A stretch of 52,260 bases of DNA from Paulinella micropora (GCA_009731375.1 BJOX01000312.1:154476-206735), one strand, 5' to 3'. Positions 1 to 19,149 are shown, counted from the stretch's first letter. The notes: generated by a model from the letters alone, not told the origin. Numbers and translations are program-made.

Positions 1-97
1 AGCCGAGGTTATTCCGCAGTCCCAGCAACCTCTTGCAAGACGTCACCGAATGTGCAAGTGCATACACCAAGCGCGGTTGCTAGAGCTGCCTCGAAAC
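1..97 (+). CDS. Possible partial upstream exon (PPR-like), very uncertain
   Basis: In frame 3 this stretch is open from the window edge and reads a helical segment (LLQDVTECASAYTKR) that resembles the first helix of a PPR motif. A GT follows at the end of the arginine codon. It lies upstream of, and in the same orientation as, the PPR gene that begins at 3125. The segment is short, there is no second helix to confirm it, and 3 kb of SINE array separates it from the next exon. It could equally be chance. Confidence 0.2.
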
Positions 98-127
98 CCC
101 ACCCATAACAATCTGGTGTCTGCTGGG

Positions 128-177
128 TCAATAATAATAATAATAACAATAATAATAATAATAACAATAACAACAAT

Positions 178-209
<32 letters not shown>

Positions 210-213
210 CCGC

Positions 214-250
<37 letters not shown>

Positions 251-303
251 GCAATAATAATAATAATAATAATAATAGTAATAATAATAATAATAATAAT
301 AAT
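128..303. repeat. (AAT/AAC)n microsatellite, SINE tail
   Basis: About 175 bp of AAT and AAC triplets with rare GCA/AGT variants. It abuts the 3' end of the first SINE copy (304-534, minus strand), so on the minus strand it is the (ATT)n tail of that element. The long poly-Leu, poly-Asn or poly-Ile frames across it are translation artefacts. Confidence 0.9.
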
Positions 304-534
304 AGTGCTTCTCTGTTAATGGCTGATGCAAATCTGCACATGCGCCTCCATCGTCTCACCCGTGAGGGGAGTACGAAGAATTGACAATAGGCTCTAATGA
401 CACCCCCGCACGGGCAGTTCCAACACTTCCAGACGGACCGGTATGTTCAATGAAAATACTGGTGGCACCGACGGGAATCGAACTGGCGACAGGGCCCAGA
501 TGGAAGAACTTGACCACTGGGCTATCACGGTGTC
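304..534 (-). mobile_element. tRNA-derived SINE family A, copy 1
   Basis: Reading the minus strand, the element starts with a tRNA-like head. The A box TAGCCCAGTGG fits the consensus TRGYNNARNNG exactly, and a B box CAGTTCGATTCCC follows about 35 nt later. An acceptor-like segment GACACCG pairs 6 of 7 with CGGTGCC ahead of ACCA. A tRNA-unrelated body follows, ending in AGAAGCACT, then an (ATT)n tail. Head, body and tail make this a SINE rather than a tRNA gene: the anticodon and D arms are too degraded to fold. This copy differs slightly from the others (aaatctg for catttctg; cacggg for caaggg). Confidence 0.85.
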
Positions 535-538
535 ATTA

Positions 539-585
<47 letters not shown>

Positions 586-586
<1 letters not shown>

Positions 587-854
587 GTGCTTCTCTGTCA
601 ATGGCTGATGCATTTCTGCACATGCGCCTCCATCGTCTCACCCGTGAGGGGAGTACGAAGAATTGACGATAAGCTCTAATGACACCCCCGCAAGGGCAGT
701 TCCAACACTTCCAGACGGGCCGGTATGTTCAATGAAAATACTGGTCCAGAAATAGACCGGTATGTTCAATGAAAATACTGGTGGCACCGACGGGAATCGA
801 ACTGGCGACAGGGCCCAGATGGTAGAACTTGACCACTGGGCTATCACGGTGTCC
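586..854 (-). mobile_element. tRNA-derived SINE family A, copy 2
   Basis: Same head-body-tail order as copy 1 on the minus strand, with the intact A and B boxes at about 790-850. It carries an internal duplication of a segment next to the head: the phrase tatgttcaatgaaaatactg occurs twice. Copy 1 lacks this duplication and copies 3 to 5 have it, which separates two sub-families. An AAT array (535-585) joins it to copy 1. Confidence 0.85.
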
Positions 855-1110
<256 letters not shown>

Positions 1111-1282
1111 GTATCTCCTGCCAATTGCTGAGCCAAAAGGCCATGTGCATCCAGTCCTCCATTCCATAAGGAAAGTCTCCACACCAATCGGTGGAATAAA
1201 GGAAGTGACGGCATAGAACATTACTCTAGGAGCTTTATACCAATCAGCCCATTGAAAAGGACCAATGGCCTATGTACTCCCT
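1111..1282. repeat. Dispersed repeat family B, copy 1
   Basis: A unique-looking 170-bp segment sandwiched between AAT arrays. The same sequence in inverse orientation occurs at 46304-46414, where it is cut by an N gap. There is no open reading frame and I see no clear Pol III box. Both copies sit next to AAT arrays and near SINE A copies. It is probably a second short retroposon, or the remainder of a longer composite element. Its orientation is undetermined. Confidence 0.7.
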
Positions 1283-1288
1283 AATAAC

Positions 1289-1323
<35 letters not shown>

Positions 1324-1339
1324 CATCAACAACAACAAC

Positions 1340-1404
<65 letters not shown>

Positions 1405-1424
1405 TAATAATAATAATAATAATA

Positions 1425-1503
<79 letters not shown>
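1283..1503. repeat. (AAT)n with (ATG)n block
   Basis: AAT triplets with a few AAC and a block of eleven GAT triplets around 1426-1459. It ends at the 3' end of another SINE A copy whose body is visible only to 1550, where a 301-base N gap begins. Confidence 0.9.
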
Positions 1504-1505
<2 letters not shown>

Positions 1506-1550
1506 GTGCTTCTCTGTCAATGGCTGATGCAAATCTGCACATGCGCCTCC
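1504..1550 (-). mobile_element. SINE family A, 3' fragment before an assembly gap
   Basis: Only the 3' 47 bases of the body are visible before the N gap at 1551-1851. The gap plus the AAT run after it suggests that at least one whole SINE unit is unresolved here. Confidence 0.75.
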
Positions 1551-1870
1551 NNNNNNNNNNNNNNNNNNNNNNNNNNNNNNNNNNNNNNNNNNNNNNNNNN
1601 NNNNNNNNNNNNNNNNNNNNNNNNNNNNNNNNNNNNNNNNNNNNNNNNNNNNNNNNNNNNNNNNNNNNNNNNNNNNNNNNNNNNNNNNNNNNNNNNNNNN
1701 NNNNNNNNNNNNNNNNNNNNNNNNNNNNNNNNNNNNNNNNNNNNNNNNNNNNNNNNNNNNNNNNNNNNNNNNNNNNNNNNNNNNNNNNNNNNNNNNNNNN
1801 NNNNNNNNNNNNNNNNNNNNNNNNNNNNNNNNNNNNNNNNNNNNNNNNNNNTAATAATAATAATAATAAT

Positions 1871-2138
1871 AGTGCTTCTCTGTCAATGGCTGATGCATTT
1901 CTGCACATGCGCCTCCATCGTCTCACCCGTGAGGGGAGTACGAAGAATTGACGATAAGCTCTAATGACACCCCCGCAAGGGCAGTTCCAACACTTCCAGA
2001 CGGGCCGGTATGTTCAATGGAAAATACTGGTCCAGACGGATCGGTATGTTCAATGAAAATACTGGTGGCACCGACGGGAATCGAACTGGCGACAGGGCCC
2101 AGATGGTAGAACTTGACCACTGGGCTATCATGGTGTCC
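1871..2138 (-). mobile_element. tRNA-derived SINE family A, copy 3
   Basis: Complete copy on the minus strand with head, duplicated sub-head segment, body and AAT-side tail (1852-1870). A and B boxes are intact. It forms a head-to-tail series with the next two copies. Confidence 0.85.
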
Positions 2139-2139
2139 T

Positions 2140-2199
<60 letters not shown>

Positions 2200-2202
2200 G
2201 TA

Positions 2203-2238
<36 letters not shown>

Positions 2239-2308
2239 GTAATAGTAATAGTAATAATAATAATAATAATATAGTAATAGTAATAGTAATAGTAATATTA
2301 GTAGTAAT

Positions 2309-2576
2309 AGTGCTTCTCTGTCAATGGCTGATGCATTTCTGCACATGCGCCTCCATCGTCTCACCCGTGAGGGGAGTACGAAGAATTGACGATAAGCTCT
2401 AATGACACCCCCGCAAGGGCAGTTCCAACACTTCCAGACGGGCCGGTATGTTCAATGAAAATACCTGGTCCAGACGGATCGGTATGTTCAATGAAAATAC
2501 TGGTGGCACCGACGGGAATCGAACTGGCGACAGGGCCCAGATGGTAGAACTTGACCACTGGGCTATCATGGTGTCC
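2309..2576 (-). mobile_element. tRNA-derived SINE family A, copy 4
   Basis: Complete copy, nearly identical to copy 5. Its tail microsatellite (about 2140-2308) shows the same irregular AGT interruptions as the tail of copy 5. That indicates a segmental duplication of element plus tail rather than two separate insertions. Confidence 0.85.
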
Positions 2577-2582
2577 TTTAAC

Positions 2583-2631
<49 letters not shown>

Positions 2632-2640
2632 GTAATAGTA

Positions 2641-2679
<39 letters not shown>

Positions 2680-2749
2680 GTAATAGTAATAGTAATAATA
2701 ATAATAATAATATAGTAATAGTAATAGTAATAGTAATATTAGTAGTAAT

Positions 2750-3016
2750 AGTGCTTCTCTGTCAATGGCTGATGCATTTCTGCACATGCGCCTCCATCGT
2801 CTCACCCGTGAGGGGAGTACGAAGAATTGACGATAAGCTCTAATGACACCCCCGCAAGGGCAGTTCCAACACTTCCAGACGGGCCGGTATGTTCAATGAA
2901 AATAGTGGTCCAGACGGATCGGTATGTTCAATGAAAATACTGGTGGCACCGACGGGAATCGAACTGGCGACAGGGCCCAGATGGTAGAACTTGACCACTG
3001 GGCTATCACGGTGTCC
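2750..3016 (-). mobile_element. tRNA-derived SINE family A, copy 5
   Basis: Last copy of the array, with head at the right end (about 2940-3016) and intact A and B boxes on the minus strand. The AAT/AAAT repeat 3017-3120 follows and then the first clear PPR exon. Confidence 0.85.
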
Positions 3017-3124
3017 AATATTAGTAGTAATAATGATAATAATAATAATAATAATAACAATAATAATAAAATAAATAGATAAATAAATAGATAAATAAAT
3101 AAATAGAATAAAATAAATAAGCAG

Positions 3125-11070
<7,946 letters not shown>

Positions 11071-12173
11071 TTTTCACACTCTGCTCGACCTCCTTCTTTG
11101 CTTCTTGTTCCCCTAATTTCTCTTCCCCCATTCCCCCCTCCGTCTTTCATTCTTCCCTTTTCCCCTCTAACTTGTTATAGGAAAGAGAAGAACCAAGAAT
11201 GTGATAGGAAGCGAAAGAAGATAAAACAGCGATGGAGAATTACTAGTACGGCTAAGTACGTATAATGAACTGAGGAAGGTACTGTTAAAGAACATGGTCC
11301 GGGTCATCTCTTCGAATGTCAAGTATTCTATTCGGCTTACCTATTAAAAATCAATTGGTGTAAAAAAGCATGGGTTAGTATTTTCCTCTGTAGCCGGTCT
11401 GCTATCTTCTCTCTTTATTTCTGCGCACCTGTTTTTGCGGCGATGTTCGCCTTCTTACAACAAAAAAAACTGCTAAATAGGGTGGGTCACTTTTTCCGAT
11501 TTTTTTCAAGAGTCATTATGTCAATTTCTCCCAAACTAACAGAAGCTTATTTATTATATATTGCTTCCACTGTTCAAGTTGTAGAATTTAGCATAGGAAT
11601 GATAATAAACTTCAACTGTTGAAGTTTTATTATTATATTAATACTCAAATATGATGTAATAGCCCCAGAGTCTGTTTAGTCACATGATGATCCTGAATTC
11701 AATTAATATTTGTTTATTAATGATTTAAATCCTTAAAAAAATCTAATAGCTGTTTGGTATTACTAATAGATCGGTAACCGATATAGTAACGGTAGTAATA
11801 TCTCCATGTATTTAACCGGGTTCAAATTATGCGGTTAGATCCCGCCGGTATGATCAGAACAATTAATACCGTGACCAATCCAGCTTTGTGGACAGAGCGG
11901 ATAAATCTGCCCCCAGTCCAGTCACGTAGTCATGTGTAGGCGCAGATAGGTAAATATGCGCTACTTTAATATATCCCTGTGTCCGGCACTGCTGAGGTGA
12001 CCCAGACACAATAAGAGCGGCCGGGAAGTTAATAGTTGAATAATAACAGTCTCAACCGGGTAACGTAAAATCTGGGGTCCGGCAGAGCCGAGATGTAATA
12101 GATGTAGTTAGAGGGGTGTTTGGGCCCGCAGTGCATGTGTACCTGAAGCAGTGGGGGCGGGGGGGGGGGGGGC

Positions 12174-12211
<38 letters not shown>

Positions 12212-14050
12212 TGGCGCGGGGGGGGGGGGGGGGGGGGGNNNNNNNNNNGCGCGGGGTTGGCGTAGGGTGTGCCCCTTTGCAGTTTATAGTACTTAATTTT
12301 TAAGTGACACAAACACTATGATCATTCAGTTTTATTATGTTCAAGTCAGAATTTTACACAAACACTAATATCATAACTTCTATAAGAGAATACTTGCCCT
12401 TGGTCACACGGATAAATTTAAACGGAAGTATATGTATTAATATCAAAGTTACTAAATGCAAATAATGTTAATAATTAAATATATAATTAATATTTCTCTT
12501 GTAGTACTAATGTTGGCAAACTTTTGCGACAAATGATTGAAGCGTGGTACTTTCTCCGCTTGCACCAACAGATTGCACAATCAATTGCTCCTGGCCCGAG
12601 ATACGTATCGCTGCATGTGTTGGATTCACGAATGGGACGCCAAAGAGAGGGAAACTAAACCTGGCTCTTTTGCGTCTCATTCGTGAAACCTGAGAAATGA
12701 CCATTAGCATACACAGGACTTACAAGATGAACAACGTCGTCTTCCCGATCAACTTATCTCAGAAGAAGAAATAGTAGTAGCTGAAACGATCCAACTTATC
12801 GCGAAAGAAGAGTTAGTGATATATCACGGAAACAACGTTTTTCGACGGAGGATACTGAAAGAATAGTGTGGACATCACCCCCCGAATCATCCGGTAAAAA
12901 CTTATTTATACTAATTTCGTCTGGCCGGACACGTCTGAAATGCAAATTTTATCCTGGTCTTTGGGCTGCTTTTTGTCTTTGCGTCACTGAGATAATATAA
13001 CGAGACATCATTCTCTTTTTGAGGACTGTGTTTGGTTATATTACCGACTTACTCTTCCATTGAGCTATCGTTGGGGATACATTTGGAGTCCATAGCTAAA
13101 GGCTGATTTCTTTTCTGATCTGTCGCGCAGACATCAGATAAGCACAGACATCAGACGAAAACAAACACTGCAACTCATTCTCAAACGAAAAACTTACAAA
13201 CAAGCAATCAATTTGTCACAAGCTGGCATAACCAGGAAGTTTCTTGCGCAGGTAGTTGAGCGGCATGTTGAGGCAATGTTCCCGTCGAAGTGTAAGTCGA
13301 GCGCGAATGCGAAGCGCGTGGTTCAGACCACCATCGGTCGCATTGTGACAAGAGCGCGAAAGGACACGAGCCATCGGACCCGACCGTACATCGCGTAGTT
13401 CTATATTGGCGGAATGGCGGAATTAACTAATCATATATATTTTACTCGAGGAGTCAATGATGTAATTCGGTTTACGTACTAATATGGTCATACTTCAAGG
13501 ACCTACTGCTAATGTTTTAATCGTATCGAGATGCCTTAGCCTCCGCTGCAAAGAAGCAAAAGCAGGTGGACTGGAATAGAATGGCGATTCTTCAGTTTTG
13601 TGACTCAACAATCATTTCATTTTACAACTTGAAATGATGGCCATTTATCGCATCGTAATAGTTATTGATCGCAGAGGCATTAATCGTAATTTACACATTG
13701 ACATAGAACTAAGGGAGAGCGTTGGTAGGATAACTACGTTTACTGTTAGTAATTGCTTTGTGGCTGGTAAGTAATTTATTCGTATAGTCGAATGACCGTA
13801 TAGTTCTAGTCAATAGTCAATGGTAACGGACGTAACGGACTATATTGGCATTTCAGGATTGGACAATAACCATTGTGTAATAATTACAGTCGTGCGGACT
13901 TTATTTCAGTTTCGTCATTACCTTTGAGTTTGTCAGTTCTGCTATCTACTTGCGAGTTGAATTAAAGTGTCGATTGGCATCGTGGCTTCTAACGGAGTCT
14001 CTCAGCAAACCGGAGTGTAAAGGTATTAAGTTAGGTCCGTGAGTGACCGG
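11071..14050. other. AT-rich intergenic region without recognised genes
   Basis: Apart from the inverted-repeat arm (11934-12035) and a poly-G/poly-C tract with a 10-N gap at about 12158-12248, I see only AT-rich sequence and short unsupported frames. One 61-codon frame at 13213-13398 opens with TTG and matches no family that I recognise. The base composition resembles 43.0-45.1 kb on the far side of the transposon island. Confidence 0.6.
11934..12035 (-). repeat. Left arm of long-range inverted repeat
   Basis: The reverse complement of this segment matches 44846-44925. The innermost 40 bp (11934-11973) is identical, and the rest aligns with an indel of about 16 bp and small gaps. The arms face outward from the transposon island. 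Confidence 0.85.
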
Positions 14051-14128
14051 GTAATTACCTAATCAACGAGAGAAGAAAGAGAAGACGAGGACAAAGCGCT
14101 CTCTCCTTGGGGAAGTAATAGTCCCATG

Positions 14129-15778
14129 CTAGGCGTAGGTGAGCATCCACCGCATAGTGGACATATGGATCGGTCGATAGGAGGCATTTGATGAAGACCG
14201 TGAACGTTCGTAGGGAGTAGTGAGCGGAAACAGATGGAGACCGAAACCCCCACCCGTCCCAATTGGGCCGTAGAGTACCGAGTTCGGAAGCTCCTGATGA
14301 GATAATTGGAGGGTCTCCCTGATGTGATCCCGGAAGGCTGTGTCAAGGTCCCGGAGCAACTTTTGGGGAAAGGGGGTCCAGCCGAAGGAAAAATCGAGGA
14401 TGCTGGTGAGGAGATTGGTGAGAGCTATCCTTTTCCGTGCAGGCGATAGGTTGAGGCTGTGAACCATTCGGGCTGTGGCAACGAACCTCGAGATCGCGTA
14501 GTCCCGTTCGATCTGCGGGTTATTGCTCCCGTCAGTGTGGAGGCCCAGAGAACGAAAGACTTCAGTAGCCGAGCGGTTTCGAATTGTAGTAGGACCACGT
14601 GAAGGGTCGTGCCCAGGTGCAGTGAGGGTAATCGGGACCGCGTAGACACCTTTTCCAACTTCACTGACCAGGCAGATGACAGAGCATTTCTCCGCCGCGC
14701 AAATCTGACGTGCTGCCCGTAGCTGCGTGCAAAGGAGGGAGAATCCTTTCTGTGCCTCGGGAATGAATAACTCAGGGGGGCCGTCGCCGCCGATGGCAGC
14801 CCAGTTATCATCAGCAAACTTGTGATCCGCAGTCATAGGGGGGCGCAGGGGGTATACGGAGGTGTTCTGAGACCGATCGCTGTCCGTCCCGTCGTAGAAA
14901 CGATACCCTTCTGGCATGAACTGTTGATCGGGACACAGGCGGGTGAGGTATTCGTCTAGTACCCCATATGCACCCGGGCTTAGCGAGCCACCTTGAGGGA
15001 TACCCCGGGTGCGTTGAATTTCTTCGAACAGAATGATGGGCTTCCCCGTAGAGTCCGGCAACTTCAGTTTGAGGGGGGAGTCCTTGAACCGATGGCGGAG
15101 GAACCCAAACAGTTCGGGAAATTCGTCCTCCTTCGCAACCACATGGGAGTATGCTTCGCAGATGTATGTGAGCTTCGCACGGTCGAACGCCTTGCGTATG
15201 TCGGTGGAAAAGATAATCAAAGTCTTTTTCCTGCCCGTTATTTTGGGGGCCGCTAGTAGATCAGCCAGCATCAACCGTAATACCATGTTCCATTCATCGC
15301 ATCCGCTCACTGTCGTTATGTTGGCCTTGGAGGTCTTTCGGATGCATCCTGTGTGGAGTTTGAAGGACTCTACCCGGTACGTGACAAGTTTTTCGTACAG
15401 ATTAAGGATTGCGTTGGATACTGTAATCCCACGCCAATCGGCCACGTTGGCGCCTGTCCCCGTACCTTTCCAAATCTGGCTGAGTAATCCCGGCTTCCAA
15501 TCTTTCGGCATTCGTCGCTCATTCCAGCAATTCATGAAGAAAGCTCCCAAATTGATCTTCGCGTCATGCGAAAGGAATTTGAAGATGTCAGGGGGGATCC
15601 CATCTTCTCCTGGGGCAGACCCCTTCTTTACCTGGATGGCATGCTCCAGCTCTCCCAGGGAGAACGGTCGCCGTGCCAGATCGAGGGACCCGGGAAAGGG
15701 GTGGGGGGAGGCACTTGTAGATTGTGACAAATTGCTTGACACGGTCCCCGGGAATACGGGATTCCTTGAAAGGCTCAA
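14129..15778 (-). CDS. LINE-type reverse transcriptase domain
   Basis: An open 549-codon frame. RT fingers begin near residue 40 (KKGSAPGEDGIPPDIF) and the DWRGITV block is at 114-120. Motif A STDIRKAFD has the first catalytic Asp at residue 193, motif B RGIPQGGSLSPGA is at about 258-270, and motif C FADD has the two Asp at 323-324. The thumb ends with a GGFG signature typical of R2/NeSL-like and other LINE RTs. Such enzymes copy element RNA at a nicked target. The catalytic residues are present. The ATG is probably not the true start, because the frame follows an RNase H region read in another frame just upstream. After the thumb the frame stops (TAG) with no restriction-like endonuclease, so this copy is 3' truncated or the endonuclease lies elsewhere. 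Confidence 0.9.
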   Translation of the reverse strand: MSLSRNPVFPGTVSSNLSQSTSASPHPFPGSLDLARRPFSLGELEHAIQVKKGSAPGEDGIPPDIFKFLSHDAKINLGAFFMNCWNERRMPKDWKPGLLSQIWKGTGTGANVADWRGITVSNAILNLYEKLVTYRVESFKLHTGCIRKTSKANITTVSGCDEWNMVLRLMLADLLAAPKITGRKKTLIIFSTDIRKAFDRAKLTYICEAYSHVVAKEDEFPELFGFLRHRFKDSPLKLKLPDSTGKPIILFEEIQRTRGIPQGGSLSPGAYGVLDEYLTRLCPDQQFMPEGYRFYDGTDSDRSQNTSVYPLRPPMTADHKFADDNWAAIGGDGPPELFIPEAQKGFSLLCTQLRAARQICAAEKCSVICLVSEVGKGVYAVPITLTAPGHDPSRGPTTIRNRSATEVFRSLGLHTDGSNNPQIERDYAISRFVATARMVHSLNLSPARKRIALTNLLTSILDFSFGWTPFPQKLLRDLDTAFRDHIRETLQLSHQELPNSVLYGPIGTGGGFGLHLFPLTTPYERSRSSSNASYRPIHMSTMRWMLTYA

Positions 15779-15847
15779 TAAGGTAGGGACGGCCGTTGGA
15801 ATCGCGGGGCGGGTCCAGACGAAGCTTCTCCAAATCCCTAATCTTCT

Positions 15848-16351
15848 TTAGGCGGTTCGCCCGCCGCAGGACAGCCCATTTGGCGAGGCGGTCTCCACAC
15901 TCGTTAAGTCGGAACGCCCACTCGAAGCTTTGCTGTTGATGGAAGGAAATCGGGGCCGTCTGCATGTGGAAGCGAAAAATAGCGTCCCAGATGGGTGGCT
16001 TCGCGCGCTTTTTGAACAGCTCATGGGCCTCTCCTTCCAGGTTCGCGTCAGTGAGGGCCCGGTAGTCCGTGAATACATGTACACGTCGAGGCTTCCATTC
16101 CATCTCTCTGATGAATTGAAGCCACCGGCCATCACTGCCAGTACTTCCTGTTCCCCACTAGTGGCTGGGTTATCAGCGTTCCCATAGATAGCGATGATCT
16201 CATTACTGTAGAAGAGGAAGGCTCCAAAGCCAGCCGCGTTTCCAAGTTCGGGAAAGCAAGATCCATCGGGGACGATGATAGCGTCATATGGGGACAGAGT
16301 TTCCGGGAAAAACTCCTCGGGCCGATCAAGCCGCGGGGCCAGGCGAGACAC
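15848..16351 (-). pseudogene. RNase H domain upstream of RT (frameshifted)
   Basis: The four acidic residues of a type I RNase H fold can be traced across two frames: Asp in IIVPDGSCFPELG (about 16265), Glu in SGEQEVLA (about 16153), Asp in RRVHVFTDYRAL (about 16066), and Asp in NECGDRLAKWA (about 15892). The first two lie in the frame starting at 16351 and the last two in a frame open from 16103. The switch is near 16135, within ctggcagtgatggcc. The domain would degrade RNA in the RNA-DNA hybrid. It precedes the RT in coding order, the reverse of the usual LINE arrangement. I cannot say by eye whether it is bacterial-like or the archaeal-like type found in plant and oomycete elements. Confidence 0.8.
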
Positions 16352-17240
16352 AGGAAATGCTCCTTAAATTCGGCAGGGAGAGAACTGAGCCGCAAAGCGA
16401 AGGCGTTGGATTGAAGTCTGATGATAAGCCCCCGGGTGTCGGCCCCGGCAGGCAGGTGAATCCCCAGGTATTCCCAGGCCTCTGCTTCCAGGAATTCCAT
16501 GAGTTTGGGGACTAGGTCGACGGGTGGAGCTACATAGTCGTCTTGAAAGGGGAGGTTGGCCACCGTCCACCGCTTGCGCTCCTCGGAATTACGGTTTGGC
16601 CTCCGTTCGCTGTCATCGTCAGGCGGGAACTGGACTGTGTACTGGCGGAGAGTTGGTGCCGTGCAGGCGTCAAGGAGGGAGCGCGTCCGCATGACTGCTT
16701 CCTGTAACGCAGCCTCGGCGGTGGACTGGATATGAGATTCCGTCTCGCTGGGGGAATGGTTGAGGAGAGGATCAGTCTCCGCGGTCCCTCGGAATTTCAG
16801 GGCCGTGAACTTCCCCCTGTCGATCTTCTCCCCCGGCCTGAGGATCGGCGCTCGGAACCTATCGCTCCCCAGCAGGAGCTCTCGTTGGTTGTATTTGGCC
16901 TCTTCTGGTGGGACCCAGATGGTAGCTCCAGGCCCCAACATTTGGTGAAGCCGGCGCTCCTCATCCGCCAAGCTGGAGACGCGGGTGCGGTAGAGGTCAG
17001 CATAGTGCTCCCGGAGAGCCTCCGGAGGGGGAGTCTCCATGGCCGAATCCGACTGGACGTGGAGGAGGAACTTGTGCTGGTTGCGGTCAAACGCTTGGTT
17101 TTGGAGGAGCCTATTCGGCCGCTTGGACTCCCGTTTGGCACGCTTGATTTCCTCAAGACGAAAGTTGATCTTGCGTCTGGCCTTGGCTAGAACTTTCAGC
17201 GCGTCAGGAGCAGAGAAGATAAGTCTAGCGGGTCAGCCGA
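16352..17240 (-). pseudogene. Retroelement region N-terminal to RNase H
   Basis: The frame is open from about 17215 through a Met at 17040 and carries a charged helical segment (KARRKINFRLEEIKRAKRE) followed by about 230 residues with no family that I recognise. The frame changes near 16350, where the RNase H frame begins, and near 17220, where it joins the proline-rich frame upstream. It probably links the protease part to the RNase H-RT part. Confidence 0.55.
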
Positions 17241-17666
17241 CCTTGGCTCTTCCAGGATGTGCCCGACCAGCTCCCCTTCCATTCGCAACGTATGGCAAAT
17301 ATTTAACCAGAGCCTGGTCAGGTGGGAACCTGGATCTCGCGGGATCAGTCTCTGAAGGGCTCTCGTGATGGACTGAAGGGCGGTTACCATGCGGGGAACC
17401 TTCCTAACCTTCCGCCTAGACTTGGGAGGTCGTGGATGCCCCCTACGGAGCGGTGACGGAAGCGGCTGAGCGATCTGGTTAGCAAGTGGCGGGGCAGGAA
17501 CAGGGGCAGCAGGAAGAGCAGCTTCACTAACTTGTGGTCCGGCAGCTACTGCAGCTTGGATGGCCTGTTTCAATGTAGCCTGGGGGGGTTGGGCCGCCTG
17601 CAGGCTCTCCGCAACACTCAGCTGAAAACTGTCGTGTTGGGCCTGTGTCCACCTCTTGGGCTCCAC
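17196..17666 (-). pseudogene. Retroelement Pro/Ala-rich linker
   Basis: A 156-codon frame with an Ala/Pro/Gln-rich first half and a basic patch (RRKVRKVPR), ending in a helical segment (LTRLWLNICHTLRMEGELVG). A 10-N gap at 17741-17750 lies upstream. No enzymatic motif is seen. Confidence 0.5.
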
Positions 17667-17754
17667 CAGTAACGGCGGGGAAGTCCAGGTTCTACCGGTG
17701 CTGCGTTGCCCAAAGGGTCCGCCTCCCTCCCCCCCGGGCGNNNNNNNNNNTCAA

Positions 17755-18612
17755 TTAACTCATCCACCGATGACGGAAGGGGTGGTGGACTCGGGACAGG
17801 TTCCCCACGTCCGGGCGGGGAAGAGGGAGGGGGAGCAGTAGGGACGTCATTTGGAAAGAAATGGTGCTCCAAACGAGCGCGGGCGATGCCAATCCTGGCC
17901 TGTATCCATCGTTGCAGGGGGGGGCCTCAAAACGGTGGGTTTCGATGGACTCCACTAGCCGCTCCTTCCGACTGAGGTGGGCCAATGAGGCAAGGGCGTG
18001 CTCCTCGTCATCGCTGTCCGTCCATGGCATCCCACTCGCCTCGGGGTTATCCAACGGGTTTTCCCCCTCCTGGGTACCCCATAAGATGGCGCTGATAACG
18101 ATCCAGGCAGAGGCACTGGCGTGGACCAAGTCGGGTTGGAAATACTCTTCAGGGCAATAGAGATCAATGGGGGTGGAGAGCTCTAGGAAACCATCACGAG
18201 CACCGACGTCGATATAAAGCAGTGTGTGCAGCAGAATCGCTTTGAGGCGGTTGTAATGCACAGCAGGTAGAGAGATGCCAAGCGGCTCCATGAAGCGGGG
18301 AGAAAAATCTCCCTCGGCAGCCATGGAGCGAAAGCGTGCTATGCGATGAAGCAGGATGCGTCCCTTAATTTCCTGCGCCCGAACAATGAGAACCCGCGGA
18401 CGACGGCGTTGGACATACCGAAGCGCCTGGGGGGAGGAAAGTGCGAACCAAGAGGACAGGAGCATGAGGCTCCCGTCCTGGACTATCGACTCCATCGCCT
18501 TGGTTGTCCTGTCAGCCAAAGGCTTCCTAGCTCGAAGGAGAAGTTGGGCTCCGAAGGAGGGGGATAAGAGGAACATTTGGCATAACCACTGGTTGACTGC
18601 TCCTTGTGACAC
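17755..18612 (-). pseudogene. Retroelement helical region, unknown function
   Basis: A 285-codon frame, mostly helical and with ordinary composition (for example RFRSMAAEGDFSPRFMEPLG, then an acidic DSDDEEHALASLAHLSRKER). I recognise no family. It follows the USP-like region in coding order with a change of frame near 18550. Confidence 0.5.
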
Positions 18613-19149
18613 CCGGGGCGCAGCGGAAGGTCAACTTTTTGCGGCGGGAAAGTGAGGAGTGGCTTTCGTACGTGCGCAGAAAGCGACAGGACGTTGGTGC
18701 CTTGGAACCGTGCCAAATTGTATTGAAGGGAGGCAAAGGCAAGTGTGGCCTGGGCACCTCCACGTAACCCTTCATGAGACTGCATGAAGTTCCTGAACCA
18801 CTTAGCAGGTGGCTGGGGAAGATGATCCCGTATGCCTCGCTTGTATAGCTTGAAGATAGTGGAGAAATCAAGAGGAGAGGAGGAGGGGACAGGGTTTCGG
18901 GAGCGGAGACGACGTTCGATGGATAACCCTTGCCCAAGGAGGGAGAGCGCCCGAGAATGGAAGCAAGCTGCGTTGGTGGCATGCTCATTCCTCTTGTCCT
19001 CTGCCATTTTCCGTAGGTTCCGAATAATAGTGCGGATGCGCTGTCGGTACTGTCGCTTTGTCCTGGGGGCAGAGCTCAGGCTTAGGACCGGGCGCTGAAC
19101 GGCAGGGAAAGGAGGCACGACTGTACCGGGATCCGGGAGGGAGGAGGCA
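18613..19149 (-). pseudogene. Retroelement region C-terminal to the USP-like domain
   Basis: This continues the frame that holds the last USP strand (SYGVQLLFKR, about 19185). It contains a basic helix (RTKRQYRQRIRTIIRNLRKM) and a second helical block, then overlaps the next frame. No motif of known function was recognised. Confidence 0.5.

Noticed and set aside
12158-12248. A G-run/C-run hairpin as a regulatory structure.
   Set aside because: It adjoins a 10-N gap and matches the poly-G edges of other gaps; an assembly origin is likely.
13213-13398. A 61-codon plus-strand frame as a small gene.
   Set aside because: It starts at TTG, has no recognisable family and no splice or codon support.
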